Below are positions 9,878 through 19,050 of a stretch of 64,000 nt of DNA, one piece after another. The notes beneath the pieces are model-generated. The model was given only the letters and a program-made list of their open reading frames with translations. It was not told the DNA's origin and did no database searches. Within the stretch, counting starts at the first letter, position 1. Every line of letters starts with the position of its first letter. The position numbers were made by a program, and so were the translations under genes. Origin of the DNA: Mycetohabitans rhizoxinica HKI 454 (GTDB lineage: Bacteria; Pseudomonadota; Gammaproteobacteria; Burkholderiales; Burkholderiaceae); the NCBI RefSeq assembly GCF_000198775.1, contig NC_014722.1, positions 2,424,080 through 2,488,079 on the forward strand, given 5' to 3'.

Positions 9878-10339
9878 TCATACGGCCGGCACACGCAGCC
9901 AGAAAGTCACCGGACCATCGTTGATCAGCGATACCTGCATCGCGGCGCCGAATTCACCGGTCTGGACGATGGGATGCTGCTGCCGCGCACGGGCGACGAA
10001 ATAGTCGTACAACCGCCTGCCTTCGTCCGGTGGTGCAGCGGGGGTGAAGCTGGGGCGCAAACCGCTATGCGTATCAGCTGCCAGCGTAAACTGCGACACG
10101 ATCAACAGACCGCCCGCGCCGCCGGCCCCGTCGATGTTGCGCACGGACAGGTTCATCCGGCCCTGTGTATCGCTGAATACGCGATAACCAAGCAGCTTGT
10201 TGAGCAGTTTGTCCGCCGTGGCCTCGCAGTCGCCGCGTTCCGCGCAGACCAGCGCGAGCAGCCCGGGGCCGATCGCGCCAATCACCTGCGCATCGACTTG
10301 CACGCTGGCGCGCGCGACTCGCTGGATCAATGCGATCAA
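9878..10339 (-). CDS. dtd: D-aminoacyl-tRNA deacylase
   Basis: Dtd hydrolyses D-amino acids (and glycine) mischarged on tRNA. The 153-residue length is typical. Signature motifs are present: the N-terminal [13 protein letters not shown], the SQFTLAADT segment with the SQFTL active-site loop, and NDGPVTFWL, equivalent to the cross-subunit GlyPro motif. It lies 46 bases downstream of tyrS on the same strand, a sensible pairing because tyrosyl-tRNA is a classic Dtd substrate. Confidence 0.95.
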   Translation of the reverse strand: MIALIQRVARASVQVDAQVIGAIGPGLLALVCAERGDCEATADKLLNKLLGYRVFSDTQGRMNLSVRNIDGAGGAGGLLIVSQFTLAADTHSGLRPSFTPAAPPDEGRRLYDYFVARARQQHPIVQTGEFGAAMQVSLINDGPVTFWLRVPAV

Positions 10340-10385
10340 TGCAAGTCCTCGCTATGGTTTGGCTGTCGTCGGGTGGCCCGCTGCA

Positions 10386-11630
10386 CTAAGCGCGCAGTGT
10401 CACGCGCGCAAAGCGCCGCTTGCCGACCTGCACGACATACACGCCTGCGTCGAGCTTCAACCCCTTGTCGGTGATCGTCGTGCCGTCGATCTTCACGCCG
10501 GACTGTTCGATGTTGCGCCATGCCTCGCTGGTGGACGGCACCAGGCCAGCTTGCTTGAGCAATTGCCCGATCGGCAGCGGCGCGCCACTCAACGCAATCT
10601 CCGGAATATCGTCAGGCACCCCACCCCTCGCACGATGATTGAAATCCTCCAGCGCGCGCTGTGCATCGGCCTGCGAATGGAAACGAGCAACGATTTCCTG
10701 CGCGAGCAGCACCTTCAACTCGCGCGGGTTGCGGCCAGCCTGCACCTGCCGCTTGAAGTCTGCAATCTCCTCGAGGCTGCGAAACGAGAGCAACTCAAAG
10801 TAACGCCACATCAGCGTGTCCGAGATGCTCATCAGCTTGCCGAACATGTCGGACGGCTTCTCGCTGATGCCGACATAGTTGTTCTTGGACTTGGACATCT
10901 TATCGACGCCATCCAGCCCTTCGAGCAGCGGCATTGTCAGAATGCACTGCGGCTCCTGGCCATACTGCTTCTGCAACTCACGGCCCACCAACAGATTGAA
11001 CTTCTGATCGGTGCCACCCAACTCGAGATCCGATTGCAGCGCCACCGAGTCATACCCCTGCATCAGAGGATACAGGAACTCATGGATCGATATTGGCACG
11101 CCGCCCTGGAACCGTTTGGTGAAGTCGTCGCGCTCGAGCATCCGCGCCACGGTGTAGCGCGACGCAAGCTTGATCATGCCGTCAGCGCCCAGCGGCATTG
11201 ACCATTCGCTGTTGTAGCGGATCTCGGTCTTTTCACGATCGAGCACCAGTGCGGCCTGCTCGAAATAAGTCTTTGCATTGGCCTCGATTTGCTCGCGGGT
11301 GAGTGGCGGGCGTGTCTGGTTGCGTCCGGACGGATCGCCGATCAACGACGTAAAGTCGCCGATCAGGAAAATAACGGTATGGCCCAGGTCCTGCAACTGG
11401 CGCATCTTGTTGAGCACCACGGTGTGTCCAATGTGGATGTCCGGCGCGGTCGGGTCGAGCCCGAGCTTGATGCGCAATGGCTTGCCGGTTTGCGCGCTCC
11501 TTGCCAATTTCTGCGCAAACTCGTCCTCGATCAGCAACTCGTCGCAGCCACGACGTGCTATCGCCAGTGCGGCACGGACTTCATCGGTAATGGGCAGGGA
11601 CGGCACGGCAACACTGGACTCGGTACTCAT
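10386..11630 (-). CDS. tyrS: tyrosyl-tRNA synthetase
   Basis: This class I aminoacyl-tRNA synthetase charges tRNA-Tyr. The 414-residue protein has the HIGH-like signature in [14 protein letters not shown], the KMSKS loop in [11 protein letters not shown], and a C-terminal S4 RNA-binding domain ([20 protein letters not shown]). I chose the ATG at 11630 (MSTESS), matching Burkholderia TyrS. A GTG at 11648 would add six residues. It is divergent from the M23 peptidase gene and probably co-transcribed with dtd. Confidence 0.95.
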   Translation of the reverse strand: MSTESSVAVPSLPITDEVRAALAIARRGCDELLIEDEFAQKLARSAQTGKPLRIKLGLDPTAPDIHIGHTVVLNKMRQLQDLGHTVIFLIGDFTSLIGDPSGRNQTRPPLTREQIEANAKTYFEQAALVLDREKTEIRYNSEWSMPLGADGMIKLASRYTVARMLERDDFTKRFQGGVPISIHEFLYPLMQGYDSVALQSDLELGGTDQKFNLLVGRELQKQYGQEPQCILTMPLLEGLDGVDKMSKSKNNYVGISEKPSDMFGKLMSISDTLMWRYFELLSFRSLEEIADFKRQVQAGRNPRELKVLLAQEIVARFHSQADAQRALEDFNHRARGGVPDDIPEIALSGAPLPIGQLLKQAGLVPSTSEAWRNIEQSGVKIDGTTITDKGLKLDAGVYVVQVGKRRFARVTLRA

Positions 11631-11768
11631 CAGGCGGGAACTTTTCACGAAACTGTCATCGAATCACGAGCGGCCCGGCAGTGCTCGTCACGCGCCGCAC
11701 CTCGCAACCCTACCTCGAATAACCCTCAAGGCCGTCGCTTTTCTCGTGCAAGAACTGGATTTTACGTG

Positions 11769-13022
11769 ATGTGGTACTGCTTCCGGCAGGTTTTTGCACT
11801 CGCGCGCAGCAGCACCGTATCGCTGCGTCACTTTATCGTGCGGCGCCATCAAGCGATCATTCACCCGATCGCCGCCGCGTCCGTGAACCTGAGCGTGATG
11901 ATCGCACGCACGATCCCGTACGCTCCCGCCGTGGTATCCGCGCTCGCGATACCGGCACATTCGGCATACACGTCGGCGCGCTCAGCGGCCACGCAAGCCC
12001 AGGTCAACAGCAGCATGCTGCGCGCCATCAGTTGGCGCAGCACGGCGCTGGGCCCGTATGGCGATTACGTGGCCGCCGCGCTGACCGCTTCTGCGCCCTC
12101 AGCCAGCACCGGTACCGAAACATCCGCCGCGGGACATCCGTTCCAAGCGGCCGGCGCGCTATCAGGTGCCAGCCCACTCCGGCTGGATGAGCCAAACCGT
12201 GCTGCCGCCCCATCCGAGCGCGTGTTCTCGGGCGCGCTCGACAGCCGGTTCGCCAGCGCAATGCGGCAGGCAGGCGTATTGGGCAGTTCGATCGACGCAG
12301 CGCTCGATGCGCTGCCGGCCATGCGCGCGTTGGTCAGCCCGTTGCGCGGACAGCGCTACCGCGTGCTGCTAGGCGCAGCGCAGGGCGAGTCATCCCGCAC
12401 TCGACGCATCCTCGTCCTCGAGGTCCATGCCGTCGGCACCGCGCCCGTTCGCGCCATCTGGTACCGTGCGCCGGGCAAGCACGGCGGTGGCTTCTATGCC
12501 ACCAACGGGCACTCGCTGCAGCGCGGGCTCGATCCGCGTCCCGTTGCCAGCGCCCGACTGTCGTCGCGCTTCGGCGAGCGCGTGCATCCGATTTCCGGAC
12601 GCCGTGCGTTCCACAACGGCGTGGATTGGGCCGCGCCGCGCGGCACGCCGGTGCGGGCAAGCGGGGCCGGAACTGTCACATTTTCGGGGTGGCGGCACGG
12701 GTATGGTAAGACGATCGTAGTGCGCCATGCTCAGCACTATGAGACCGTGTATGCCCACCTGTCGCGAACCGCGCCGAAACTAAGAACCGGTGCGAAAATC
12801 GCGCGCGGCGACGTGATCGGCTACGTCGGCAGCACCGGCTGGGCGACCGGCCCGCACCTGCACTACGAGGTGCGGCACCAGGGCCGCCATGTGAATCCGC
12901 TTGCGGCATCGGTCAGTCAGCCCGCGCCATTGCGTGGCGCCACGCTACACGCGTTTGAGCAATACTCGGCGAATCTATCGATCGACGGCGACGTCCTGCC
13001 GCCGCGCGTCGCATCACAATGA
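11769..13022 (+). CDS. M23 family (LytM/NlpD-type) peptidoglycan endopeptidase
   Basis: The predicted 417-residue envelope protein ends in a LytM zinc-metallopeptidase domain. The metal ligands are the His and Asp of FHNGVDWAAPRGTPV and the HxH of TGPHLHYEVRHQG; YGKTIVVRHAQHYETVYAHLS is also typical. The N-terminal ~60 residues contain a hydrophobic stretch (SVMIARTIPYAPAVVSALA), perhaps a signal anchor. A middle alanine-rich linker leads to an OapA-like region (PLRGQRYRVLLGAAQ). It could cut peptide crosslinks or be a divisome activator. The start is uncertain because the frame is open far upstream. Its 3' end touches the broken anmK. Confidence 0.85.
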   Translation: MWYCFRQVFALARSSTVSLRHFIVRRHQAIIHPIAAASVNLSVMIARTIPYAPAVVSALAIPAHSAYTSARSAATQAQVNSSMLRAISWRSTALGPYGDYVAAALTASAPSASTGTETSAAGHPFQAAGALSGASPLRLDEPNRAAAPSERVFSGALDSRFASAMRQAGVLGSSIDAALDALPAMRALVSPLRGQRYRVLLGAAQGESSRTRRILVLEVHAVGTAPVRAIWYRAPGKHGGGFYATNGHSLQRGLDPRPVASARLSSRFGERVHPISGRRAFHNGVDWAAPRGTPVRASGAGTVTFSGWRHGYGKTIVVRHAQHYETVYAHLSRTAPKLRTGAKIARGDVIGYVGSTGWATGPHLHYEVRHQGRHVNPLAASVSQPAPLRGATLHAFEQYSANLSIDGDVLPPRVASQ

Positions 13023-13786
13023 CGGCAATGCGGCCACGGCATGCCGCGTCGATCATGCTTCCGCGCGCGCGACGTGGCGGCAGGCGGCCATGGCGCCCCG
13101 CTCGCGCCGGCGTTTCATGCGGCGATGTTCGCGCACGAGCACGAGACCCGCGTAGTGTGCAATCTCGGTGGCATCAGCAACATGACGATTCTGGATCCGC
13201 ACGGACCGGTCCGCGGCTTCGACTGCGGCCCGGCGAACGCGTTGCTTGATTACTGGGCACAACGCCATTTAGGCACACCGTTCGACGAGAATGGCCGATT
13301 CGCCGCCCGCGGACAGGTCAACGATGGGCTGTTGCGCGCGTTACTCGACAAGCCATTTTTCAGCGCGCCGCCCCCGAAAAGCACCGGTCGGGACTTGTTC
13401 AACGCGTCATGGCTGCAACGCCGGCTCTCGCCGTTTGCCGACGTGACGCCGCACGACGTGCAAGCGACGCTGGTCGCATTGACGGCTCAGAGCGTCGCGC
13501 ATGACATCGAGCATTATGCAGGCGGCTGCCAGGCCGTCTACGTATGCGGTGGTGGCGCACGCAATGCCGTCCTGCTAGCGGGGCGTTGCAAACCGCGCTG
13601 CAGCGCGCTGGCGCGGCGCACGCTCGCGTCGAAACCACGGATGCCCTCGGCATTGCCCCACATCAAGTCGAGGCGCTGGCATTCGCGTGGCTAGCGATGC
13701 GCCATGTCGCACGCCTGCCTGGCAACCTGCCCACCGTCACCGGCGCCGCTGGCGGCCGCGTGCTCGGCGCGTTGTATCCGCGCTAA
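13019..13786 (+). pseudogene. anmK: anmK remnant: anhydro-N-acetylmuramic acid kinase, 5' deleted and frameshifted
   Basis: AnmK converts recycled anhydro-MurNAc to MurNAc-6-phosphate. Intact family members have about 370 residues. Only the C-terminal half is recognisable: [56 protein letters not shown] and [14 protein letters not shown] in one frame. After about 13575 the match continues in another frame with [20 protein letters not shown] and the family C-terminus GNLPTVTG ... RVLGALYPR. The N-terminal ATP/substrate domain (GLMSGTSMDGVD-type) is missing. The start of the remnant overlaps the end of the M23 peptidase gene. Confidence 0.92.
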
Positions 13787-13848
13787 GCCGTGCCGTTCGC
13801 GCTCGGCCCGAGGCGGCATGCGTCAGCAGCCATGGTATGCAAACGACA

Positions 13849-13870
13849 ACGGGGGCTGATCCGCCCCCGT
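13849..13870 (-). terminator. hairpin downstream of erpA
   Basis: A perfect 8-bp stem (ACGGGGGC / GCCCCCGT) with a six-base loop lies 73 bases after the erpA stop, followed on the minus strand by a weak T-rich run. It also lies between the convergent anmK remnant and erpA, so it may serve both strands. Confidence 0.55.
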
Positions 13871-13942
13871 AGTGAGCCGACTCGTGATGGGCCGGCCGAC
13901 TGATTCCGGTAAGGATGCGCTTACCTTTCGGTAAGCGTACGC

Positions 13943-14308
13943 TTACACTGAAAACGACGAGCCGCAGCCGCAGGTGGTGGTCGCATTCGGGTTCTTGATC
14001 ACGAATTGCGCGCCGTTCAAATCGTCCTTGTAGTCGATTTCCGCGCCCAGCAGGTACTGATAACTCATCGAGTCGATCAACAGCCGGACGCCGTTCTTGT
14101 CCATCACGGTGTCGTCCTCGTTGACTTCTTCGTCGAACGTAAAGCCGTATTGAAATCCCGAACAGCCGCCGCCTTGCACGAACACGCGCAGCTTCAGTTC
14201 CGGGTTGCCTTCTTCATCGATCAGCTGTTTGACCTTGTCGGCGGCTGCGTCCGTGAAGACGAGCGGGGCCGGCATCTCGGTCACAGCGGTGTCGGTCAAA
14301 GCGTTCAT
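13943..14308 (-). CDS. erpA: iron-sulfur cluster insertion protein ErpA
   Basis: ErpA is an A-type carrier that delivers Fe-S clusters to apoproteins. The 121-residue protein has the three conserved cysteines: one in [14 protein letters not shown] and two in the C-terminal CGCGSSFSV. The start MNALTD is preceded by TGGAGA at good ribosome-binding spacing; an in-frame ATG at 14332 would add eight residues and lacks such a site. Confidence 0.95.
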   Translation of the reverse strand: MNALTDTAVTEMPAPLVFTDAAADKVKQLIDEEGNPELKLRVFVQGGGCSGFQYGFTFDEEVNEDDTVMDKNGVRLLIDSMSYQYLLGAEIDYKDDLNGAQFVIKNPNATTTCGCGSSFSV

Positions 14309-14427
14309 CGAGTTCTCCAAAAATGCCTTCAACGCTATTCTAGGACTGTTCTGAACATCGTGCCGAAGGCCCTGAAACCAGCAGGGACTTGCCCCTGCAA
14401 AAGTGCGCCCATGCTGGGCGCACCAAG

Positions 14428-14461
14428 AAAAAACCGCGGATCAGCCGATCCGCGGTTTTTT
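14428..14461 (-). terminator. Rho-independent terminator of the rplM-rpsI operon
   Basis: A 9-bp GC-rich stem (CCGCGGATC / GATCCGCGG) with an AGCC loop is flanked by six A and six T, so it is a symmetrical, potentially bidirectional intrinsic terminator. It lies just past the rpsI stop. Confidence 0.92.
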
Positions 14462-14514
14462 GCACGATGCCAGCGCCTGCAGGTGAACCTGCCTGCCGCT
14501 CCATCGCGGCGCGC

Positions 14515-14907
14515 TTAACGCTTGGAGAACTGCTTGCGACGGCGTGCCTTGTGCAAACCTACCTTCTTACGCTCGACTTCACGCGCATCGCGCGTCACAA
14601 AGCCAGCGCTCGACAGCGTCGGCTTCAACGTCGCATCGTAGTCGATCAACGCACGGGTGATACCGTGACGCACGGCGCCAGCCTGGCCGGTTTCGCCGCC
14701 ACCGACCACGTTGACCTTGATGTCAAACGTGTTCGCATGGTTCACCAGATCCAGCGGCTGACGCACGATCATCAGCGATGTCTCGCGCGAAAAGTAGTCG
14801 GCGATGGGCTTGCCATTGACGACGATGTCGCCCTTGCCAGCCTTGATAAACACGCGAGCCACTGCACTCTTGCGGCGGCCGGTACCGTAGTTCCAATTTC
14901 CGATCAT
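14515..14907 (-). CDS. rpsI: 30S ribosomal protein S9
   Basis: S9 is a small-subunit protein whose C-terminal tail reaches the P-site tRNA. The 130-residue product shows [19 protein letters not shown] at the N-terminus and ends in the invariant basic tail RRRKQFSKR. It lies 12 bases after rplM, the universal rplM-rpsI operon, and ends at a strong terminator. Confidence 0.98.
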   Translation of the reverse strand: MIGNWNYGTGRRKSAVARVFIKAGKGDIVVNGKPIADYFSRETSLMIVRQPLDLVNHANTFDIKVNVVGGGETGQAGAVRHGITRALIDYDATLKPTLSSAGFVTRDAREVERKKVGLHKARRRKQFSKR

Positions 14908-14919
14908 CTGACTGGCTCC

Positions 14920-15348
14920 TTAGATCTCGAGCGCCTTCGGTTGTTGCGCGGTGTGCGGGTGCGTCGCGTCCGCGTAGACCTTCAGCTTCTTGATCATCGC
15001 GTAGCCGAGCGGGCCCTTCGGCAGCATGCCCTTGACGGCCTTCTCAAGTGCACGGCCCGGGAAACGCTCCTGCATCTTGCCAAAAGTCGTTTCATAGATG
15101 CCGCCCGGATAGCCCGAGTGACGGTAGTACTTCTTATCGGTCGTCTTGTTGCCGGTGACCTTCAACTTGCCAGCATTGACGACGATGATGAAATCGCCGG
15201 TATCGACGTGCGGCGTGAACTCCGGCTTGTGCTTGCCGCGAAGGCGGCGTGCCACTTCGCTGGCGACACGGCCGAGGACCTTGTCCGTCGCGTCAATCAC
15301 GTACCATTCGCGCTTCACCTCGTGGGCTTTGGCGGAAAACGTCTTCAT
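14920..15348 (-). CDS. rplM: 50S ribosomal protein L13
   Basis: L13 is an early-assembly large-subunit protein. The 142-residue length is standard; motifs are [45 protein letters not shown] and the [19 protein letters not shown] segment. It is the first gene of the rplM-rpsI operon and may autoregulate, as in E. coli (family knowledge). Confidence 0.98.
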   Translation of the reverse strand: MKTFSAKAHEVKREWYVIDATDKVLGRVASEVARRLRGKHKPEFTPHVDTGDFIIVVNAGKLKVTGNKTTDKKYYRHSGYPGGIYETTFGKMQERFPGRALEKAVKGMLPKGPLGYAMIKKLKVYADATHPHTAQQPKALEI

Positions 15349-15464
15349 GATCGATCCAAATGAGATGCTCTGCCCTTCTGTGGTCCTGCTTGTGGATGCG
15401 CGTCATGGCGCGGCGCAGGCTCTCCCTGATTCTTCTTCCGCGGGCATTTTCGGAAAAGCTCTGA

Positions 15465-15470
15465 ATTATA
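15465..15470 (-). promoter_or_regulatory. -10 element of the rplM-rpsI promoter
   Basis: A perfect TATAAT on the minus strand lies about 117 bases upstream of the rplM ATG. The -35 is degenerate. The implied ~110-base leader could hold an L13 autoregulatory site. Confidence 0.55.
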
Positions 15471-15510
15471 AAGGGTTTTCAGACCGGGCGCTACTGCGGC
15501 GCTACCCGGG

Positions 15511-15538
15511 CCCTAACCTAGCCCTAACCTAGCCCTAG
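15511..15538. repeat. short tandem repeat, 11-base unit
   Basis: CCCTAACCTAG occurs twice back to back (15511-15521 and 15522-15532) and is followed by a partial CCCTAG. It lies between the rplM promoter and the terminator of the candidate small RNA. No function is evident. Confidence 0.85.
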
Positions 15539-15557
15539 TACAGCCCACATCATGGCG

Positions 15558-15582
15558 AAAAAAACCCGAACCAATGTTCGGG
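15558..15582 (-). terminator. Rho-independent terminator of the candidate sRNA
   Basis: A 7-bp perfect stem (CCCGAAC / GTTCGGG) with a four-base loop is followed on the minus strand by seven T. No protein gene ends just upstream of it on that strand, which is why it points to an RNA gene. Confidence 0.85.
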
Positions 15583-15649
15583 CCCAATCCACCAAAGGAG
15601 GAGGGTGGAGGAGACAAGCGGGGGTCGAGCAAGTGTGCGTCGACCAATA
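15558..15649 (-). ncRNA. candidate small RNA with anti-Shine-Dalgarno loops
   Basis: This unannotated ~92-base transcription unit has a consensus-like promoter (15656-15684) and an intrinsic terminator. From its 5' end the RNA would form a stem GGTCGA/TCGACC (15640-15645 with 15623-15628). A C/U-rich segment with two CTCCTCC copies follows, the second in the 10-base loop of a TCCACC/GGTGGA stem (15604-15609 with 15588-15593). The terminator stem CCCGAAC/GTTCGGG and seven T end it. CUCCUCC is complementary to Shine-Dalgarno sequences, the logic of CcsR/cuckoo-type sRNAs. It could repress translation initiation of several mRNAs. Homology to a known Rfam family cannot be tested here. Confidence 0.7.
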
Positions 15650-15655
15650 GAGAAC

Positions 15656-15684
15656 ATTATAAGGATTACGCTGATAAGCCGCAA
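15656..15684 (-). promoter_or_regulatory. sigma-70 promoter of the candidate sRNA
   Basis: On the minus strand, TTGCGG (15679-15684) and TATAAT (15656-15661) are separated by exactly 17 bases, in an AT-rich stretch unusual for this genome. It is the best -35/-10 pair I found in the window. Confidence 0.75.
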
Positions 15685-15690
15685 TAAAAA

Positions 15691-15750
15691 CTACATGACG
15701 AAACGCACTACCATCATACGAAATGACGCAATAACACCACAAAGAGCCAT
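15691..15750 (-). CDS. possible 19-residue small ORF upstream of the sRNA
   Basis: MALCGVIASFRMMVVRFVM is preceded by AAAGGAAGAT, a plausible ribosome-binding site, and its stop lies seven bases before the -35 of the sRNA promoter. Small upstream ORFs accompany some anti-SD sRNAs in other proteobacteria. The peptide matches nothing I know, and short ORFs arise easily in AT-rich DNA, so the call is weak. Confidence 0.25.
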   Translation of the reverse strand: MALCGVIASFRMMVVRFVM

Positions 15751-15982
15751 ATCTTCCTTTTCTATCAACCAGTTAATAACCTCTCGCTCACACTGTGCTC
15801 GCCCACACTGCGGCCCAACCAGTGAGCGCTTCACCTCACGACGCCGAATAACCATGACGATTTCGCCGCCGTGCGCAGCCGGCCCGATCCGCTACGGCGA
15901 GATCCCGTTGTTTTGTGTCGGCCGCTGCGACGCTCATGCGCATTCGTTACAATGTACGCAAACTCAGCTCTAAAAACGCGCA

Positions 15983-16405
15983 ATGGAATGCAAGGTCAGC
16001 TGGTTAGGCAAAGACGGAATGGCTTTCATGGCCGAGACAGGCAGTGGCCACATGGTAGCGATGGATGGCGCACCGGAAGGCGGTGGCCGCAACCTAGCCC
16101 CGCGACCGATGGAAATGGTGCTGCTGGGCACCGGGGGCTGCACAGCGTACGACGTCGTGATGATTTTGAAGAAAAGTCGCCAGGACATTGTCGACTGCAA
16201 TGTCACGCTGAAGGCCGAGCGGGCAAGCCAGGACCCGAAGGTATTCACGAAAATCCACTTCCATTTTACGGTAAGCGGCCGGAACTTGAACCCGGCGACC
16301 GTGGAGCGCGCGATCAACCTGTCACACGACAAGTATTGCTCCGCCTCGATCATGTTGGCCAAGAGCGCCGAACTTACGCATTCGTTCGAGATCGTTGACG
16401 CGTAG
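15983..16405 (+). CDS. OsmC family protein
   Basis: OsmC-fold proteins are mostly thiol peroxidases that reduce organic hydroperoxides. The 140-residue protein has the two conserved cysteines, one in LLGTGGCTAYDVVMIL and one in SHDKYCSASIML, plus the substrate-proximal PRPMEM segment. It resembles the YhfA-type branch more than Ohr. TACAAT at 15948-15953 may be its -10. The gene stands alone, convergent with rnpB. Confidence 0.85.
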   Translation: MECKVSWLGKDGMAFMAETGSGHMVAMDGAPEGGGRNLAPRPMEMVLLGTGGCTAYDVVMILKKSRQDIVDCNVTLKAERASQDPKVFTKIHFHFTVSGRNLNPATVERAINLSHDKYCSASIMLAKSAELTHSFEIVDA

Positions 16406-16425
16406 CGCGCCTCGCAAAGGGAGAC

Positions 16426-16829
<404 letters not shown>

Positions 16830-16840
16830 GTGTAGCGCCC

Positions 16841-16846
16841 ATTTTA
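16841..16846 (-). promoter_or_regulatory. probable -10 of rnpB
   Basis: TAAAAT on the minus strand lies about 11 bases before the P1 5' strand of rnpB. It overlaps the TAA stop of the DUF3025 gene (16844-16846), so the rnpB promoter is embedded in the end of the upstream gene. Confidence 0.5.
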
Positions 16847-17752
16847 GCATGGGTGGCGCGGCCCGCGCCGACCTACGCGGAACACCGACGTATCCGCGTA
16901 GAACCGCGGATCGGCGTTGGCCGCCCACCAGCCCGGCACGCCAAGCACAGGCAACGGCGAAAACCGCGCGATCGTCAGCGTCTCGCCCTTTTGGGCTCGC
17001 TCGCACGGCGCCTGCCGCAGCAGGCCATCGCTGACGTGGCCATCGCCGAGTGCCGTGGCAACACGGGCATCCACGTCGGCCTGGCGCTGCGCCGCGGGCG
17101 CATCGAACCAGTCCGGCTCGACTTGGCAGACCCATGCGTGCGCGGTGCATGCGCGATACGGCGTGAGCAGCTTCTCTAGCAGCGCATGGCCGTACACGTA
17201 CACGGCACAACATGCAGGCCACGCGTGGCGATGGTCGATAAACAGACGGCGCCAGTCAAAAGCGCGCAGCGCTTCGGCTAGCGAACCATCGGAAGTCACA
17301 AAGATCGCGCCGTTTTCGTCAAAGTGGGCCAGTGCATCGCGTACCGGCCCCCTGCCGTTGCCCGCCACAGGCGCCCCTGCCTGCCGCCGCGCCTCGGCCA
17401 TGCCGCAGGCGATCGTGGCAAGCTTGGTCCGCGGGAAGGCAAACCAACTCGCCGCGTTAAAGAAATCGTGCAGATTGTCGCGCGTGGGCACGCAACCTGT
17501 CGCGCCAATGTGCGCTTCGTAACGCGTGCCGGGTGGCAACACATGTTGCGCCACGAAGGTCAGCGGTAGGTCAGCGCCGATACACAGCGACGCCGCTTGG
17601 GCATCCTGCGTCATCGTGCTGAGCCACGCGCCGACCCCATGAGTCTCGAGCACCCGTTGCCAGCGCATCCCATGGGCCCGGAACGGCTCGAACCACGGTC
17701 GCGACCAGTCGATTCGCGCCACGGCCTCGCGCAGCGGTGTCATGGCCGCCAT
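16844..17752 (-). CDS. DUF3025 family protein of unknown function
   Basis: The 302-residue protein matches the DUF3025 family that follows pyrC in many betaproteobacteria. Conserved-looking segments are IDWSRPWFEPF near the start, LHDFFNAASWFAFPRTK, GAIFVTSDGSLAEALRAFDW and YVYGHALLEKLLTPY. No signal peptide or catalytic motif is obvious. It starts seven bases after pyrC and is surely co-transcribed with it. Its function is unknown. Confidence 0.8.
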   Translation of the reverse strand: MAAMTPLREAVARIDWSRPWFEPFRAHGMRWQRVLETHGVGAWLSTMTQDAQAASLCIGADLPLTFVAQHVLPPGTRYEAHIGATGCVPTRDNLHDFFNAASWFAFPRTKLATIACGMAEARRQAGAPVAGNGRGPVRDALAHFDENGAIFVTSDGSLAEALRAFDWRRLFIDHRHAWPACCAVYVYGHALLEKLLTPYRACTAHAWVCQVEPDWFDAPAAQRQADVDARVATALGDGHVSDGLLRQAPCERAQKGETLTIARFSPLPVLGVPGWWAANADPRFYADTSVFRVGRRGPRHPC

Positions 17753-17759
17753 GCGCGTG

Positions 17760-18866
17760 TCAGCGCAGCTTCCAGCCGAGCGCTTCGCCGGCCTTGAGCG
17801 GCACCACGCTGATGCCGCCTGCGTCGATGGCCTCGGGCAACGTCCAACTCGCGCGCTCGAGCGTCACCGTGTCGGTGGCGCGCGGCAATCCATAGAAGTC
17901 GGCACCATGAAAGCTCGCAAAGCCTTCTAGTCGGTCCAGGGCACCGGCCTCGTCAAAGGCCTGCGCGTACAGCTCCAGCGCATGCAGCGCCGTGTAGCAA
18001 CCGGCGCAGCCACACGCGTGCTCCTTTAGGCCCTTCGGGTGCGGCGCACTGTCGGTGCCGAGGAAAAAGCGCGGATGACCCGAGGTAGCCGCCTCAACGA
18101 GTGCTACGCGGTGCGCCTCCCGCTTGAGCACCGGCAAGCAGTAATAATGCGGACGGATGCCGCCGACCAGCATCGCGTTGCGGTTCAGCAGCAAGTGGTG
18201 AGCGGTGATCGTGGCACCCAGCGTGCCCGGCGCCGCATCCGCGTCGCGCACATACTGCGCCGCGTCGCGCGTCGTGATGTGCTCGAATACCACCTTGAGC
18301 GCAGGGAAATCGCGCCGCAACGGCTCGAGCACCCGGTCGATGAACACCTTTTCGCGATCGAACACGTCAATTGACGGATCCGTCACCTCGCCGTGGACCA
18401 GCAGCGGCAGACCGGTCTGCTGCAACACCTCCAGCGTAGCCGTGCAGTGGCGCAGATCCGTGACACCGGCGTCCGAATGGGTCGTTGCGCCGGCCGGATA
18501 CAGCTTCACGCCGTGCACAAAGCCACTTTCGCGGGCCCGCCGGACTTCATCCGGCGGCGTATTGTCGGTCAGGTACAGCGTCATCAGCGGCTCGAACGCG
18601 GCACCCGGGCCCTGCACGGGACGTGCGGCAAGAATACGCTGCCGATAAGCGCCGGCCTGAGCGGTCGTGGTGACTGGCGGCTTCAGATTCGGCATGATGA
18701 TCGCGCGGCCGAACTGCCGGGCGGTGTGCGGCAGCACCGCTTCGAGCATCGCGCCGTCACGCACGTGCAAGTGCCAATCATCGGGGCGGGCGAGCGTCAG
18801 CGTGGCGTTGCCTGACGCGCCGGCGCCAACGCCGGCTACGGTGGAATGGGACTGGGACAGGTTCAT
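17760..18866 (-). CDS. pyrC: dihydroorotase (class II, PyrC type)
   Basis: PyrC cyclises carbamoyl-aspartate to dihydroorotate in pyrimidine synthesis. Zinc-site motifs are present: [10 protein letters not shown], the carboxylated lysine in [27 protein letters not shown], and the catalytic aspartate in [13 protein letters not shown]. The start at 18866 gives 368 residues and still includes about 20 poorly conserved N-terminal residues; an in-frame start at 18899 would add 11 more. Confidence 0.95.
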   Translation of the reverse strand: MNLSQSHSTVAGVGAGASGNATLTLARPDDWHLHVRDGAMLEAVLPHTARQFGRAIIMPNLKPPVTTTAQAGAYRQRILAARPVQGPGAAFEPLMTLYLTDNTPPDEVRRARESGFVHGVKLYPAGATTHSDAGVTDLRHCTATLEVLQQTGLPLLVHGEVTDPSIDVFDREKVFIDRVLEPLRRDFPALKVVFEHITTRDAAQYVRDADAAPGTLGATITAHHLLLNRNAMLVGGIRPHYYCLPVLKREAHRVALVEAATSGHPRFFLGTDSAPHPKGLKEHACGCAGCYTALHALELYAQAFDEAGALDRLEGFASFHGADFYGLPRATDTVTLERASWTLPEAIDAGGISVVPLKAGEALGWKLR

Positions 18867-19050
18867 GTCGATCGGCAGTTGAGCATGCGCGTCGCGCATG
18901 CGAAGGCTCGCCTGGGGTCACGCGTGGATGCGAAGCGACGACTCACACGTCGCTGCTTCGGCTTGGGTGACCCCGGACTCGGTGATATTCTTCAAAAACA
19001 TCATTGTAGCGGGCGCTAAGCACGCTCGCGCAGCATCACGTTTTCGTATC

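Noticed and set aside
15524..15742. 72-residue frame covering the sRNA region
   Set aside because: It runs through the sRNA promoter and terminator and has Cys/Trp-rich, unconserved-looking composition, so it is unlikely to be coding.
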